Source of the DNA: Limanda limanda
Lineage: Eukaryota > Chordata > Actinopteri > Pleuronectiformes > Pleuronectidae
NCBI RefSeq assembly: GCF_963576545.1
Contig: NC_083653.1
Coordinates: forward strand, 14,357,358 to 14,421,357
Direction: 5' to 3'
Length of the DNA stretch: 64,000 bases
The notes under the pieces: generated by a model
The model's input: the letters and a program-made list of their open reading frames with translations, nothing else
What the model was told of the DNA's origin: nothing
The model's database searches: none
Shown here: piece after piece, positions 1 through 10,255 of the stretch
How the letters are laid out: every line of letters begins with the position of its first letter
Numbering within the stretch: position 1 is the first letter of the stretch
Position numbers and translations under genes: made by a program

Positions 1-343
1 CGCACACGTCGTCGATGTGCTTCAGCTGGTCCCGACGTATCTCCGGCAGGAAGTTTATCTTCTCATAGGCTCTGCTGCGTTTGATGAAGGTCTTCCAGCC
101 TTCTCTGGCCTGTCGGTATATTTTGCAGGAGGCACGCAGGCACATTATGGGGGCAAAGATCTTGCTGCCCACACGGAGCATCATGGCGTAGGCCCCGTTT
201 CCTAACATAAAGAAGCCCAACAGGATCTGGAGGATGTTGCCTGCTGAGCGCACATAGTAGACGTGGTCATCCAGGTTCTCCCACTGGCCATCATAGGAGA
301 CATCAACTATGAAGAAGACGTAGACCGTCAGCGACACCATCAC
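1..343 (-). CDS. RNF139/TRC8-like E3 ligase, exon with last TM segments and linker to RING (partial)
   Basis: The minus-strand frame is open from a CCTTCCAG acceptor just above position 343 down to the window edge (114 codons plus one base). The protein matches RNF139/TRC8 as I recall it: a LDDHVYYVRSAGN motif, then GNGAYAMML, GSKIFAPIMCL, EGWKTFIKR and INFLPEIRR, ending HIDDVC, where the last Cys is the expected first zinc ligand of the RING. Two hydrophobic stretches (around SLTVYVFFIVDV and ILQILLGFFMLGNGAYAMML) look like membrane helices. RNF139 is a multipass ER ubiquitin ligase with a sterol-sensing-like region, linked in mammals to sterol-regulated and ER-associated degradation. The intron before this exon is phase 0 (CTT AAG / GTG ATG). 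The RING lies outside the window. RNF145 fits less well because it lacks the VYYVRS-x-GN and GNGAY motifs. Family assignment is strong; orthologue versus paralogue is not settled. Confidence 0.85.
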   Translation of the reverse strand, partial: MMVSLTVYVFFIVDVSYDGQWENLDDHVYYVRSAGNILQILLGFFMLGNGAYAMMLRVGSKIFAPIMCLRASCKIYRQAREGWKTFIKRSRAYEKINFLPEIRRDQLKHIDDVC

Positions 344-1554
344 CTGGAAGGAGGGAAATTAGTTACACATGGCTGTCATCCTAAGAATCAATGCTGTATA
401 CTTCTACTGAATCAAATATTCATGGAGACATCATTGTTTTTCAGAAATAGTAACGTAAAGATTATCAAAAAATTTTATCAAACCTGAAATACTGCAATTA
501 AGTCTTAAATAATAAATAATACAAATACTTCACACCATAGAAACAAATAATCAACTAATAAACAAAAAAGTGAAGTGTATTTTTATTTTCTATGTTTGAC
601 TCTAAAAACACCTTTATCAAGAGCAAGTTGTTTGATTCCAGTTTGACTGTAACTGAATGACAGTTGATGCCTCTGTGCTGGTGCAGAGCTCGTTCAGATC
701 CGACCTGTTTTTCTGATAAATTGGCTGAAATAAATATTTATATTTAATAATAATGTTTGGCAATGATCCCTGAGATATCGTCATCGAATCTTTATGAGAA
801 ATAAATGTAATTGAAGTTTGATATTTCACAGTTTAACCTTAAACTTAATTTAAAAAAAACTATAAATAATAAAAAAAAAAATTACAACCACAAATGTATT
901 TCTTGAATTGAGCCAATGAACATATTTCTTTTTTCATCAATTCTAAAAATAAGTGCACATCAAAAAACAAGCTGATCCTGATGTCTGTGAAAGACCACAG
1001 AGCTGTTTCTCTGAGAGTGATTTATGCAGGACACATGCGGTACCAATGGTTTTACACTGATCCACTAAATTACGAGTGGCAGTTACATGCCAAGATGTGA
1101 CTTCCAGCAAAGTAGACAAGGATGTGATCAGTGCTGGATTTAACATTTTAAAGAAAATAAGCTTTTCAAATTGTTAATTAGCAAAGAAATGCACTTAAAC
1201 ATACACACGGTACGTTTTAGCGAGTAACACTAAAGGTAACTTAGTGTTTTTAGACTTTTGTGTCACCAAATTGCTGATCTGCTCGAGTCTTAACTGCAAA
1301 TCCTTGGTCAAAATACAGTTACACTATGAAACAAAACTAGTCAAATAAGCCACCGATAAACAACTCATAATCATCACTGTTTCTGACCTATTTACACAAA
1401 TCAACGAGACCCCACCATCAAAACCAATTATAGAAATTGATTTGCAAATTTACAGGTTGAGAAACAGGAAGTAGCAACACATCACTGTATGACTCAGCAG
1501 GAAGTTCTGTATCAGAGTGTGTCAGTCTTCAAACAGCAGATTCACTGCCCTCAC
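344..1554 (-). other. Intron of the RNF139-like gene
   Basis: Non-coding, AT-rich sequence between the two RNF139-like exons, bounded on the minus strand by gtgagg and ccttccag. No repeat family recognised. Short ORFs inside it (for example 617-829 and 943-1146 on the minus strand) resemble nothing. Confidence 0.75.
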
Positions 1555-1789
1555 CTTAAGGCAGACCTCCAGGCAGTATGCGGTGACGGCGAACACCCAG
1601 GTGTTGATGGTGTAGTGTTCCCAGACAGTGTAGCTGAGCACAATGGGGAGAAGAAATAGTGCCAGGCACACCAGCAAGCAAGGGAAGTGTCGGTGAAACG
1701 AGAAGGCCTGGGAGGTGCAGAGGAACATCATGACGGCGTCGGTCATGCCGTGGAGGATGTGTAGGAGTGCTATCAGTAGACAGTATGTG
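1555..1789 (-). CDS. RNF139/TRC8-like E3 ligase, transmembrane exon (partial gene)
   Basis: Minus-strand exon joining in frame to the exon at 1-343. The donor is clear (CTTAAG / gtgagg, intron bases just below 1555). The protein contains the RNF139 signatures LLHILHGMTDAVM, FHRHFPCLLVC, LPIVLSYTVWEHY and NTWVFAVTAYCLEVCLK, each close to the corresponding mammalian segments (HFIHGMTD, FRRHFP, LPVLLSYVLW, NTWLFAVTA). Three hydrophobic segments are consistent with TM helices of the sterol-sensing-like region. The 5' boundary is uncertain: an in-frame TAA lies just upstream of the ATG at about 1803, so I place the acceptor at CATTAG, giving a start near 1789. A start at the ATG would be mid-protein for this family and is unlikely. 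The intron to the next exon is 1211 bp (344-1554). Earlier exons should lie at higher coordinates, but I could not find them. Confidence 0.8.
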
Positions 1790-2149
1790 CTAATGAGGAC
1801 CATTTACTGATTTAATGAGTTTCTGTATGTGCTATTTGAAAAAGAATGTTTGGAAAAAAACATTGCTTTGGCCAAGATTAGGAGAAATCTATCCATCAGT
1901 CAAGAGGTATCTCGATTCTGTGGTCTATGCATCACTAGAGCAGCAATTTAGATGTCTTTATATTCTGCTATTACAACAATTATATAGGCTTTCTATTCTA
2001 TTCCATTATATCTGAAGAAGTACAAGGTCAGATTATAGGTTCTAGATCAAAGGAGAACCCATTCCAATAGTGTCTGAGAAATAGGGCTGTGTCTATGTTA
2101 TGAACTGAGAAGGAGAGGTGAAGTGAACTAATTTGATCCCATGTATGAC

Positions 2150-2520
2150 TGTAAGGGAAATGTAACCTTTGATCAGGCACAATGCAATCATGTTCATTTC
2201 CCCTGTGTATTGATCATGTTGAATCCTGTACAATGTCAACTTTGTTGACTGAATGAATCTTGGCCTGATTGCCTAAGGCTCTGTGGCCACCCTGATGTCA
2301 TCAGAAGATCCTGACATTTGGCTTAAGAAACAACCTCAACCAAAGGGGGAGGGACGAGCCCAAGGTATAATAGAGAAAGAGCAGCTTCCCATCGGTGTGC
2401 ATATTCCAAACCAACCTTTGTCTTGCGCACCATGCTCTGAGCATTAAAGTGTGACAGTAACATAAGAGATTTGTGTCTCGTTCCTCGATGTCAGAGTGGG
2501 ATTGTAAAATTGCCACGACA
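2150..2520 (+). mobile_element. Putative solo LTR of a retroelement
   Basis: A block of about 371 bp beginning TGTAAGGG and ending CCACGACA (TG...CA ends). It is flanked by near-matching pentamers atgac and atcac, a possible decayed target duplication. Inside, in the + orientation, are a TATA-like GGTATAATAG near 2363 and an ATTAAA-type poly(A) signal near 2443, as expected of a U3-R-U5 layout. No internal coding region or second LTR was seen, so it would be a solo LTR. The class is unknown. The call rests on structure alone. Confidence 0.4.
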
Positions 2521-2583
2521 ATCACATGAGGACGTTAAGGAATGTGTAGATGCCACTTGGGGCTTCATTTATTAAAATAGTGT

Positions 2584-2657
2584 GTAGATGGCGGTAATGC
2601 ACCTTGACTTGGGTTGCCACCCACCAATAAACCAAACAAAGGAGGAAGAGGAAGGAA
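2584..2657 (+). repeat. Dispersed repeat with GGA/AAG-rich tail, copy 1
   Basis: Contains GTAGATGGCGGTAATGCACC, TTGCCACCCACC and AATAAACCAAAC, followed by GGAGGAAGAGGAAG. A second copy follows at 2726-2798 and a third, inverted copy is at 24608-24690. I recognise the pattern (ATGGCG...TTGCC...AATAAAC...AAG units) as a common dispersed repeat in fish genomes but cannot name the family. Confidence 0.7.
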
Positions 2658-2725
2658 AGTGACCCAACAATGAAGGAAGTGCTCAACTATTTTTATTGCA
2701 TTATCACATAGGGCAATAAGAGGTA

Positions 2726-2798
2726 CAGTAGATGGCAGTAATGCACTTGACATTGATTGCCACCCACAAATAAACCAAACTAAGAAGAAGAAGAAGAC
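2726..2798 (+). repeat. Dispersed repeat with (AAG)n tail, copy 2
   Basis: CAGTAGATGGCAGTAATGCA, TTGCCACCCAC and AATAAACCAAAC, followed by a clean run of AAG units. It lies 142 bp downstream of copy 1 in the same orientation, so the pair may be two insertions or one local duplication. Confidence 0.7.
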
Positions 2799-5700
2799 TT
2801 TAGAAGTGTTTAAGTCCTAAAAATACTGAAAGAGTTTCAGGGCTAAACAAATTCAATACAATTGAAATAAAGGGTGACACGTGTTTTTTAACCACAACAA
2901 ACATATAAAAGACGTAAAAGTCTGCTTTGAATTATGTACAGCACTCACAACAGGGATTTTCTACATTTTGAGAAAAAAAGAAAAATCCTGTTACGAGGCT
3001 GCAGCCATTCTGACTCGATAAAAGATTTTTCATGGCTGAACACCCAAAAGTGCACTGTGGCACCATGCTGCCATGTATTATTTCCACAGTCACATTTTGC
3101 AGTTGAATATGATGGGAAAGGCGAGAGGGAGGGACCGTTAAGAAATAGTATGATGATAAAAATGTTTGACATTTTGTCACCCATGGACCATAAAATGTGA
3201 TATTTTAGCCAGTAGTGTACGTAAATAGAAGAAAAACAATTTATATTCTGTATTTGAGGCCGGGGGGTGTAACATTATGAAAATGAAATCGTAATGTAAT
3301 TTTACATTACAGCCAAAGCTTTTACATGATTCATTAATAAATTGATCCGCACAAAATTAATTTGCAAAACATTTTTCAATCAATGGTTGATCCCAGAATT
3401 TGAATATTCTTCATTATTTTTGTCGGCTTGGGAAGACAAGACTGTTATTATCAGTGTGACATAAACAATATTAATAGGTGGATGGGGTTGGTGGGAGAAA
3501 TGTGGAACAGATGGAAAGTTCTGGCACTTTGTTCCCGAGCATCACACAGCAGCGGTGGAGATGCCCTATTAGCCCTCCGCTGCGCTAGAGTACAACTCTG
3601 TCTTTCTCTCTGACACTGCGTGGGCAGCGGAGGACAACAGTCAATGAGCAATAACAATTTACATAATGGACTATTAGACAATGTGCTTAACATTTAGAAT
3701 CGCTACGCTGGTGTTCAATTGGACTGTGTGCCAGGAAGTCAGCAGCCATGATAACCACCCTGCCTCTGCTCTTGCTCCACCTACAGTTGGACGTCTGACC
3801 CGACTCACATGCCCTACTTGTTCTCCCTTCACTTGGCTTCTACGCTTCATGTGACTGCATCTCAAAATAACAATTAACTATAATGTGCTTTGCAGTTTTG
3901 ATCCTACTCATTACCTTTCAGTCTTCAAATAAGCCCTGCATTTATCTTGTTCTTTCTTCACTGGCGAACGGATTTCTCATCTAGTTGAATGTCTTTTCTG
4001 TTTTTGTTGCAATAGTAAAGAAATGTATTTGTTTATCTCGCCGACAAAATCTTTGAAGACTTTCCTTACATAGCTCTCTGCCTGTCTCCCTCTTTTTTTC
4101 TTCTCTCTAGTGGGTGTCAATCTCAGAAAGTACACAACATCGTGTTCACACTAACTGACATTCAGACAAACAGGAACAAATATATTGAATACATACACGG
4201 TTTTAATTGGTGTGAATTGCCAGACGCGTCAGAGCCGTGAGAATAGTAAATTTAAGCAGGTGTATCATTGTAGTAATGCAATTGATTAAGCCAAGATCCA
4301 GTAACACTGTCCACATTGGGAATAATTGTGTTTGATGGATGAGGTATCAAGTGCTTTATGAAGTGAATTTGAAAAGGATACTGTTTAATGTCTTTGTGCT
4401 GAGAACATTAGACCGTAAAAGAAGATGGTGCATGTGAATTAACTAATATTATTTGAATATGTCTTTTAAAAAGCCTCAATTAGAGCTGAAGATATACACA
4501 TGCATTTATTATTTTGACAAATATGAAATGAAGTTAAAAATATCTGTACTTAGCCATTAGTTATTATGTCCCAAAATCCTGATATTTCAATATATCCTAC
4601 TTAGTACCACTAAGTATCACTGGTGTCCATTGACTGAATATATTGGCCTCAGCATGTGCCTTTCTCAAAGATACATCAAAACACATTTTGAGGGTTAGTA
4701 AGAGTACAATGTGTTCTATTTAATTGCATACAATTTGTAGAACACATGATGATAAAAGCCTATTTCCCCTTCTTCAGGCTGCAGGCAATGAAATAACCCT
4801 TTTAGTTAGCACTCTAATATGCGGAATACGGTTATTTTGATTTTTAAGAACATTCCAAATTGTTTAAAATTGAACAAAATATAAACCGGTTTTGCTCAAT
4901 CCTAATTTAACTGAAAGCATTTATAAGATTCAAAGGATAGTTTGGTTTTTGGATTGTGCATAAATGAGCTATGAAAATATCATGCTTCAACATGTTATAA
5001 CAATATATTTCATATATTAACATCTATATTTAGTGTCAGTATTGTGAAGCTGATGTGTTGAAGTAGACAAATCTACTGGATTTCTAACAAGATTTAGATT
5101 TGGAATTTATTACATTTATTGACATTATTTTAGAACTAACTCGTTTTCAGTATTTAAGTATATAGTATATTTAATTTTTTTTTTTTTTTGTTGAGAAAAG
5201 CAGTCATTGAGAAAATCCGAATCTCTAAATATGGATGAAGTATCTGCTGGAAGATGTCTTGTCCAATGAGTCTACCCTCAAGTTTCCAAGCTCCTGTCCA
5301 AATTGCATGTTTGACCACATGTCTTAATTTTAATGTCACAGAAACATTTTATATCTACGGATCTTAAATTCAGATTTAACAAGGTTGAAGATAAACAGTG
5401 AAAACAGGGTTTTAGTATGAAAATATGAAAGTGCTGCAAAGATTTCAGTGTAAACCCTTGGAGTGAATAACTCTGGATTGTAAGTAAATGATGACAAAAT
5501 ATGCATCTGTTTATAGCTAAGAACCTTTAATCCTGACTTCACTTTACGAAGATACAACGAGATACTGTTTGTCGGGCTTCTGTGTTTGCAGTAGTTACAC
5601 TCTCAGGACTAATGGGCGGTGCACATGCGGTTTCAGGTGGCCGCTGTTGGCAAGCAGCTTATTGTATCACATTACACAGTGCAGGTGTCTTATCTGTCTA

Positions 5701-6728
5701 ACAAGCTTTATAAGGAGGCTTCTTTGAACAACTTTCTGGTTTTCTGTATAGCTCATTTTGGGATTTCGTGTCGCGCCGAGCAAAGCACTGTAGGTGGGCA
5801 GATATAGACTCAGTATGAAAGTCAGCCTTTTACTGAAGGATCAGCAGATCTGTTCTCGTTTTATCTTCAACCACAATACTCTTGTGTTCTTTAATAAAGA
5901 CGCTGTAACAGTCAGTAGTTATTTATGCCTTAAGTGAAATGTTAAGGAGTTTTACACCTGAAGTCATGTGAAGTCAGCTTCCTTATTCTCCTGTGTAAAG
6001 ACTGACTCGTGCCATTTTGAACTTTTTTGTGTTATTAAATGTTTTTAATCTTTACAATTTGTGCAGGAAGGTCACTCTCACACCATGCAAACGAGTCAAA
6101 GTGTAAATAATAAGAGTGAAAAGGAAGTTCTTGTGTAAGATGAAGCACTGCAGCTTAAACTATGAGGCCTGATTGTCTGTGTGGACGGTAACAACATTAT
6201 AGCATCAGCATGTGTGAGCATGTGGTAAAGCCCCAGTGTGAGTGAGCACGCCTCATTGGTTCATTATGAAACTGAGGAACGACAAATGAGAGTATAGCGG
6301 GCTGCTCGTCTGTGGTGCCCCCTCTTCAGCTGCCAGCAGGTGAGCCCAGAGATTTGTTAATAGGCAGTTGCATGGTTCAAAGGAGACAAACAGTGTCCCC
6401 TTTGATCTTTACCTTGACATCTAAGGTGGAGAACCCAAAATACTTCCACACGCCCCTTCTCAGAGGCTCGGGACGGCTTTGCAAGCTACCATCTGTCAAT
6501 TTCATACCAAAATGATGTAACATTATTGACTTGCTTCCCTTATAGGTCAAGAGCTCATGCGGTAGATCAAGTTGACAGTGGTCGCCCTCTGAGGATCAGG
6601 AGAATACTTAAGGTGCTCTGATGCGCTTCTAGGCTGTATAATTTCACACTGAACTGGTCATTAGAGGTCAAATATGAGCTTTTCCCCCATGTTTGAATTT
6701 TGAATAAAAAGTGATACCCCTACTACAG

Positions 6729-6892
6729 ACAACTCTCCAATTAACCACACCCACAATCTGCCTGTCTTTGAACTGGGGGAAGAAGCTGGAGTATGAAAGC
6801 TAGAAAACATGCAAATTCCACACAGAAAGGCCCCTAGAGAAATGGGATTCGGACCTAAAACTTTCTTGCTGTGAGGCGACAGTGCTAACCAT
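6729..6892 (-). repeat. tRNA-headed SINE-like dispersed repeat
   Basis: Read on the minus strand it starts ATGGTTAGCACTGTCGCCTC, followed by ACAGCAAGAAAG, TTAGGTCCGAATCCCA (a degraded B-box), GGCCTTTCTGTGTGGAATTT, GCATGTT, ACTCCAGCTTC, and ends TTAATTGGAGAGTT. This order of motifs is that of a very common teleost dispersed repeat with a tRNA-like head. Several substitutions indicate an old copy. Confidence 0.75.
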
Positions 6893-7639
6893 ATTAATAG
6901 TTGTGTACTTTTTTTTTCATGTTGATTAGCACAGATTTTCTTCTTCTTCTGTTGTCCTCCTAATCTTCTTCTTTGCCTCCTGCTTTAAATGCCCCAGTCA
7001 GTGCCTGTGAGCTAACTTATTTAAGTCTTTCACCCAAATGTAGAAAATCCCCTAATGAGGCTTTAGGCACTGCTATTTTTCATCTTCATCATTTTGCTGA
7101 GCTGTATTTAATATCACATAAAATAAGCACCCTTCAGTTAACAAGGCTCAGTGGAAAAAGGAAAAATTCATTACATCTCAAAAACTCTCATACCCAAATT
7201 AATTTGCACAGGACTGTACCAGTTCGTGTTCCGTGATGTTACAGCACGTGTCAAGTCTGTTAGTTTTGGGTTCGGTGTAGTGCTGCAGTGGAGCTAACTT
7301 GAGCTAAAGAAGCATTCCCCAGGTCTGTGCTGCTGATACTGGAAGACCTGTTACCCTCATTTCCACAAGCACAGCTCAGTGAGAGATCTCTAAAACCCAT
7401 TTCCTGTCTGGCTTAGAATAATGAGGTGTTGGAACCTGCTGGCTGGGCTTAGCTCCACACCTCCCCAATGGAAAAGTTATGGATGGTATACGGGCACACA
7501 CTCACACATGCACTCAAAGACATGGACAGATGCCCCCTGGAGGTGTTATGGATAGCTGCATATTGCAAAGCCATCCAGCAGGCAGCACTGTCAGCCAGCC
7601 TCTTTTGTGGGCATTGATAGGACAATCAGTTCTCTCCGG

Positions 7640-7865
7640 AGCTGCGACAGCCAATCGTGAGTCACTTTCTTGGCGGGTGGCACCCAATCTTCTAAGGTTT
7701 GCCAGATACTCTTATCCTCGGTGAGCCGGTTGCTGGCCCGCTGCAAGCCAACCATAAAGAAAGCTGCCGCCTTCCGTCAGCCAATCGTGTGAGTTTTGGC
7801 CAGAGTCAGGCCTATCAACAGAGAACTGCTGCTTGGTTACAGCCAATCTGGGCTTTATCCTTCCC
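7640..7865 (+). repeat. Cluster of AGCCAATC motifs
   Basis: AGCCAATC occurs near 7649, 7789 and 7851, the first two as CAGCCAATCGTG about 140 bp apart, with CACCCAATC near 7681 in between. This could be a chance cluster of CCAAT boxes or a decayed local repeat. No promoter or gene is assigned to it. Confidence 0.3.
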
Positions 7866-8370
7866 TACAGATGTCTGATTAGTGCTGTTTAGGGAAATCA
7901 ACCTGCCACAACAGGCCTGCCATGCCAATGTGGTGCTATGAATGGACACACTGGTAGAATGGGATAGGAAGAAACCCACAAAGACTTACTTCACTATAAC
8001 ACACTGATACTCTGTCATTGAGTGTCTGACTGTGTATCGATGTTGGCAGACAAAGTGTAGGTTCACACCTCGGCTACGTGACCTTACTTGATAATACCAC
8101 GAGCTAGCTGCCGTCGTTTAGCTGCCGAGGTCTTTCTTTCATAAAATAATAAATACACCAGCACTCGTGTACTGGTAAAGGCCAGTAAGTTTATTCCTCA
8201 TAAAACTGTTCTGGCTTACACTAGCCAAGGACATGTTCAACGAACTCTGGTGATGTTCTCTTTGATGGGCCTATAACATATGGCTGCACCTGACAGGCAT
8301 TAGATGAGATGATAGTTCAGAGGTTTTACTGTCGAGCAAACTTTTTGTTTCCACTGAAATGTACTTCATG

Positions 8371-8371
<1 letters not shown>

Positions 8372-8411
<40 letters not shown>

Positions 8412-8428
8412 TGTGTGTGTGTGTGTGT
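8372..8428 (+). repeat. (GT)n microsatellite
   Basis: About 57 bp of GT dinucleotides with one GA interruption. It forms the left border of the dispersed repeat at 8429-8709. Confidence 0.95.
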
Positions 8429-8709
8429 CTTTGTGTGGACCATTTTGAACCTACAACCTACAGAGTGAGGGGATTTTGTGAAAGTGAGTAGATTTTGACC
8501 GTTCCTCACGTTCTCTCCCACTCTTAATAAACTGTCTTAGGGTGAACAATTGATTTTAGGGTCAGAATTAGAATAAGTTTAAGTTTAGGGTTCGGGTTAG
8601 GCATTTAGTTGTGATGGTTAACGGTGAGGGGTTAGGGAATGCATTAGTGAGTGTCCTCACTAAGATAGATGTACACATTTGCGTGTGTGTGTGTGGGGGG
8701 GGGGGGGGG
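8429..8709 (+). repeat. Fish dispersed repeat bordered by (GT)n, with TTAGGG-like core
   Basis: After the left GT tract come GGACCATTTTGAACC, GTTTAGGGTTCGGGTTAGGC, ATTTAGTTGTGATGGTTAA, TTAGGGAATGCATTAG and GTGTCCTCACTAAGATAGAT, then a second short GT tract and a run of 15 G (8695-8709). The block CCTCACTAAGATAGA followed by (GT)n is familiar from many teleost introns. Not coding. Confidence 0.65.
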
Positions 8710-9011
8710 TAACTTTACACTCTTATCTCATTTCTTGTTTTTGTATCACATTTAACTTTATCTCTACATCTGAGAAGCTGTGCCCCTTTTTTTTAACACC
8801 AGTATTATTTTATTTTGTATCAAAAATTTTATGTTAGGTTTGTAATTAAGAATGTTTCACATTATGCTTGTAGAAAGAGGTTGACATTTTATTAAGCATC
8901 AGGTCATCGTTGAAAAAACCAACGATTCTAAACATTTTTTCTTTTCACAGACTACTATTTGTCGCAAAAACACAAGTGTAACTGACAACAATATAAATAC
9001 TCCATGGAATT

Positions 9012-9012
<1 letters not shown>

Positions 9013-9047
<35 letters not shown>
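9013..9047 (+). repeat. Homopolymer of 35 G
   Basis: An uninterrupted G35 run flanked by GGAATTC and CATCCAG. The length may be unreliable, since such tracts are prone to sequencing and assembly error. It could form G-quadruplexes. Confidence 0.9.
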
Positions 9048-9049
<2 letters not shown>

Positions 9050-9995
9050 TCCAGAGACCCATTACTGGGCATGCTGGCTCACCGGCTTGGCTTACATGGA
9101 CACTTGGTACTCAGCCATCACTAATGACATTGGTTCCACTTGTGCTTTTCCTGCTATGATAAGTCACAGTATCTGCAGCGAGGAAGATCTGTAACTCAGG
9201 ACAAAAAATTAATAACACACACTCTTTCTTTCTTATGTAGTGCTGGTTTCCACTACTCTGAAACTGTAGTTTGTTATTTGTTTGTCTTTAATGTTGCCAG
9301 TACCATCATGAATAGGCTGCAGTTTTACTATCAACATTATAAACTTAATCTGCTATTGATTCATCAATTATTTTGTTTTGAAAACGTCAGAAAACCTTAA
9401 AAAAATGTCCATTATAAGCAACAAGAGTGCACATATTTGCTTACAAATTGCTACCAACTAAGTGATAATCAATTTTTTTGCTGATTTTCCATCACTCCCT
9501 TTTTTGGCACAGCTGCTCAAACAACAGTATTTCGTTTTGTTGATGCAAACCTTGTGTGTAGGCAGCAGGTGTTGCAGTGTCTTCTGCAGCAGCAGGCTCT
9601 CACAGCATTAGTGGAGTGTGAGGGGCCGTATGATTCAGCACCATGGACAGATCCGGCACAGTCACAGCCAAACGCCTCACAGCACCTCGCAGCGTAAAAC
9701 CTCAAACATTTGATTTGGAGTTAAAACCAAGCACCTACTAACGGCCTTTAGTCAATACATGACATGAAACCGGGCTCGTTTGTGTCACTTCCTCGAGACG
9801 GCTCGCACGACATCAAGCCCGCATGAACATAATGGATGCAGCTGTATGCAGTCAAGCTCCATAACCCCTGCTGTGGAGCGCTGACTAATATGTCCTCCAA
9901 ATCTCCCCCACCTTCACCCTCTACAGTCATCTCTCCTTCCACTCTTTCCATCTCAGCAGGGCTGTGGCAGGTTCACACTGGCCTAATTTTAGAGT

Positions 9996-10255
9996 AACAA
10001 GGAGTGTGTGTGTGTGGGTGTGTACTTGCTTTTGCTACCTCTGTAGGACTCTTTCCTAGTTTGTACACTGATCTTGTCAGGACTGTTAGACCTCATGCAA
10101 CCAAACCCTGATCCTAATGAGACAGAATCCAATTTCTGAGCTCCTGGTGAAGACAAGAAGTAACATGTGAATTGTTGTTAGGTATGAAGAGGTTATGGTT
10201 AGGCTGTCCAAAATGAAGTTGTGTGTGTGAACGTGTACTTGTCTACATTGCCCAG
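9996..10255 (+). repeat. Possible (GT)n-bordered dispersed repeat
   Basis: Two short GT tracts, each followed closely by GTGTACTTG (near 10020 and 10231), border about 200 bp containing ACTTGCTTTTGCTACCTCTG and GAGGTTATGGTTAGG. The layout resembles the element at 8372-8709, but the sequence is different. Weak call. Confidence 0.35.

Noticed and set aside
1..343. Assignment to RNF145
   Set aside because: LDDHVYYVRSAGN, GNGAYAMML and INFLPEI follow RNF139; RNF145 has different residues at these motifs.
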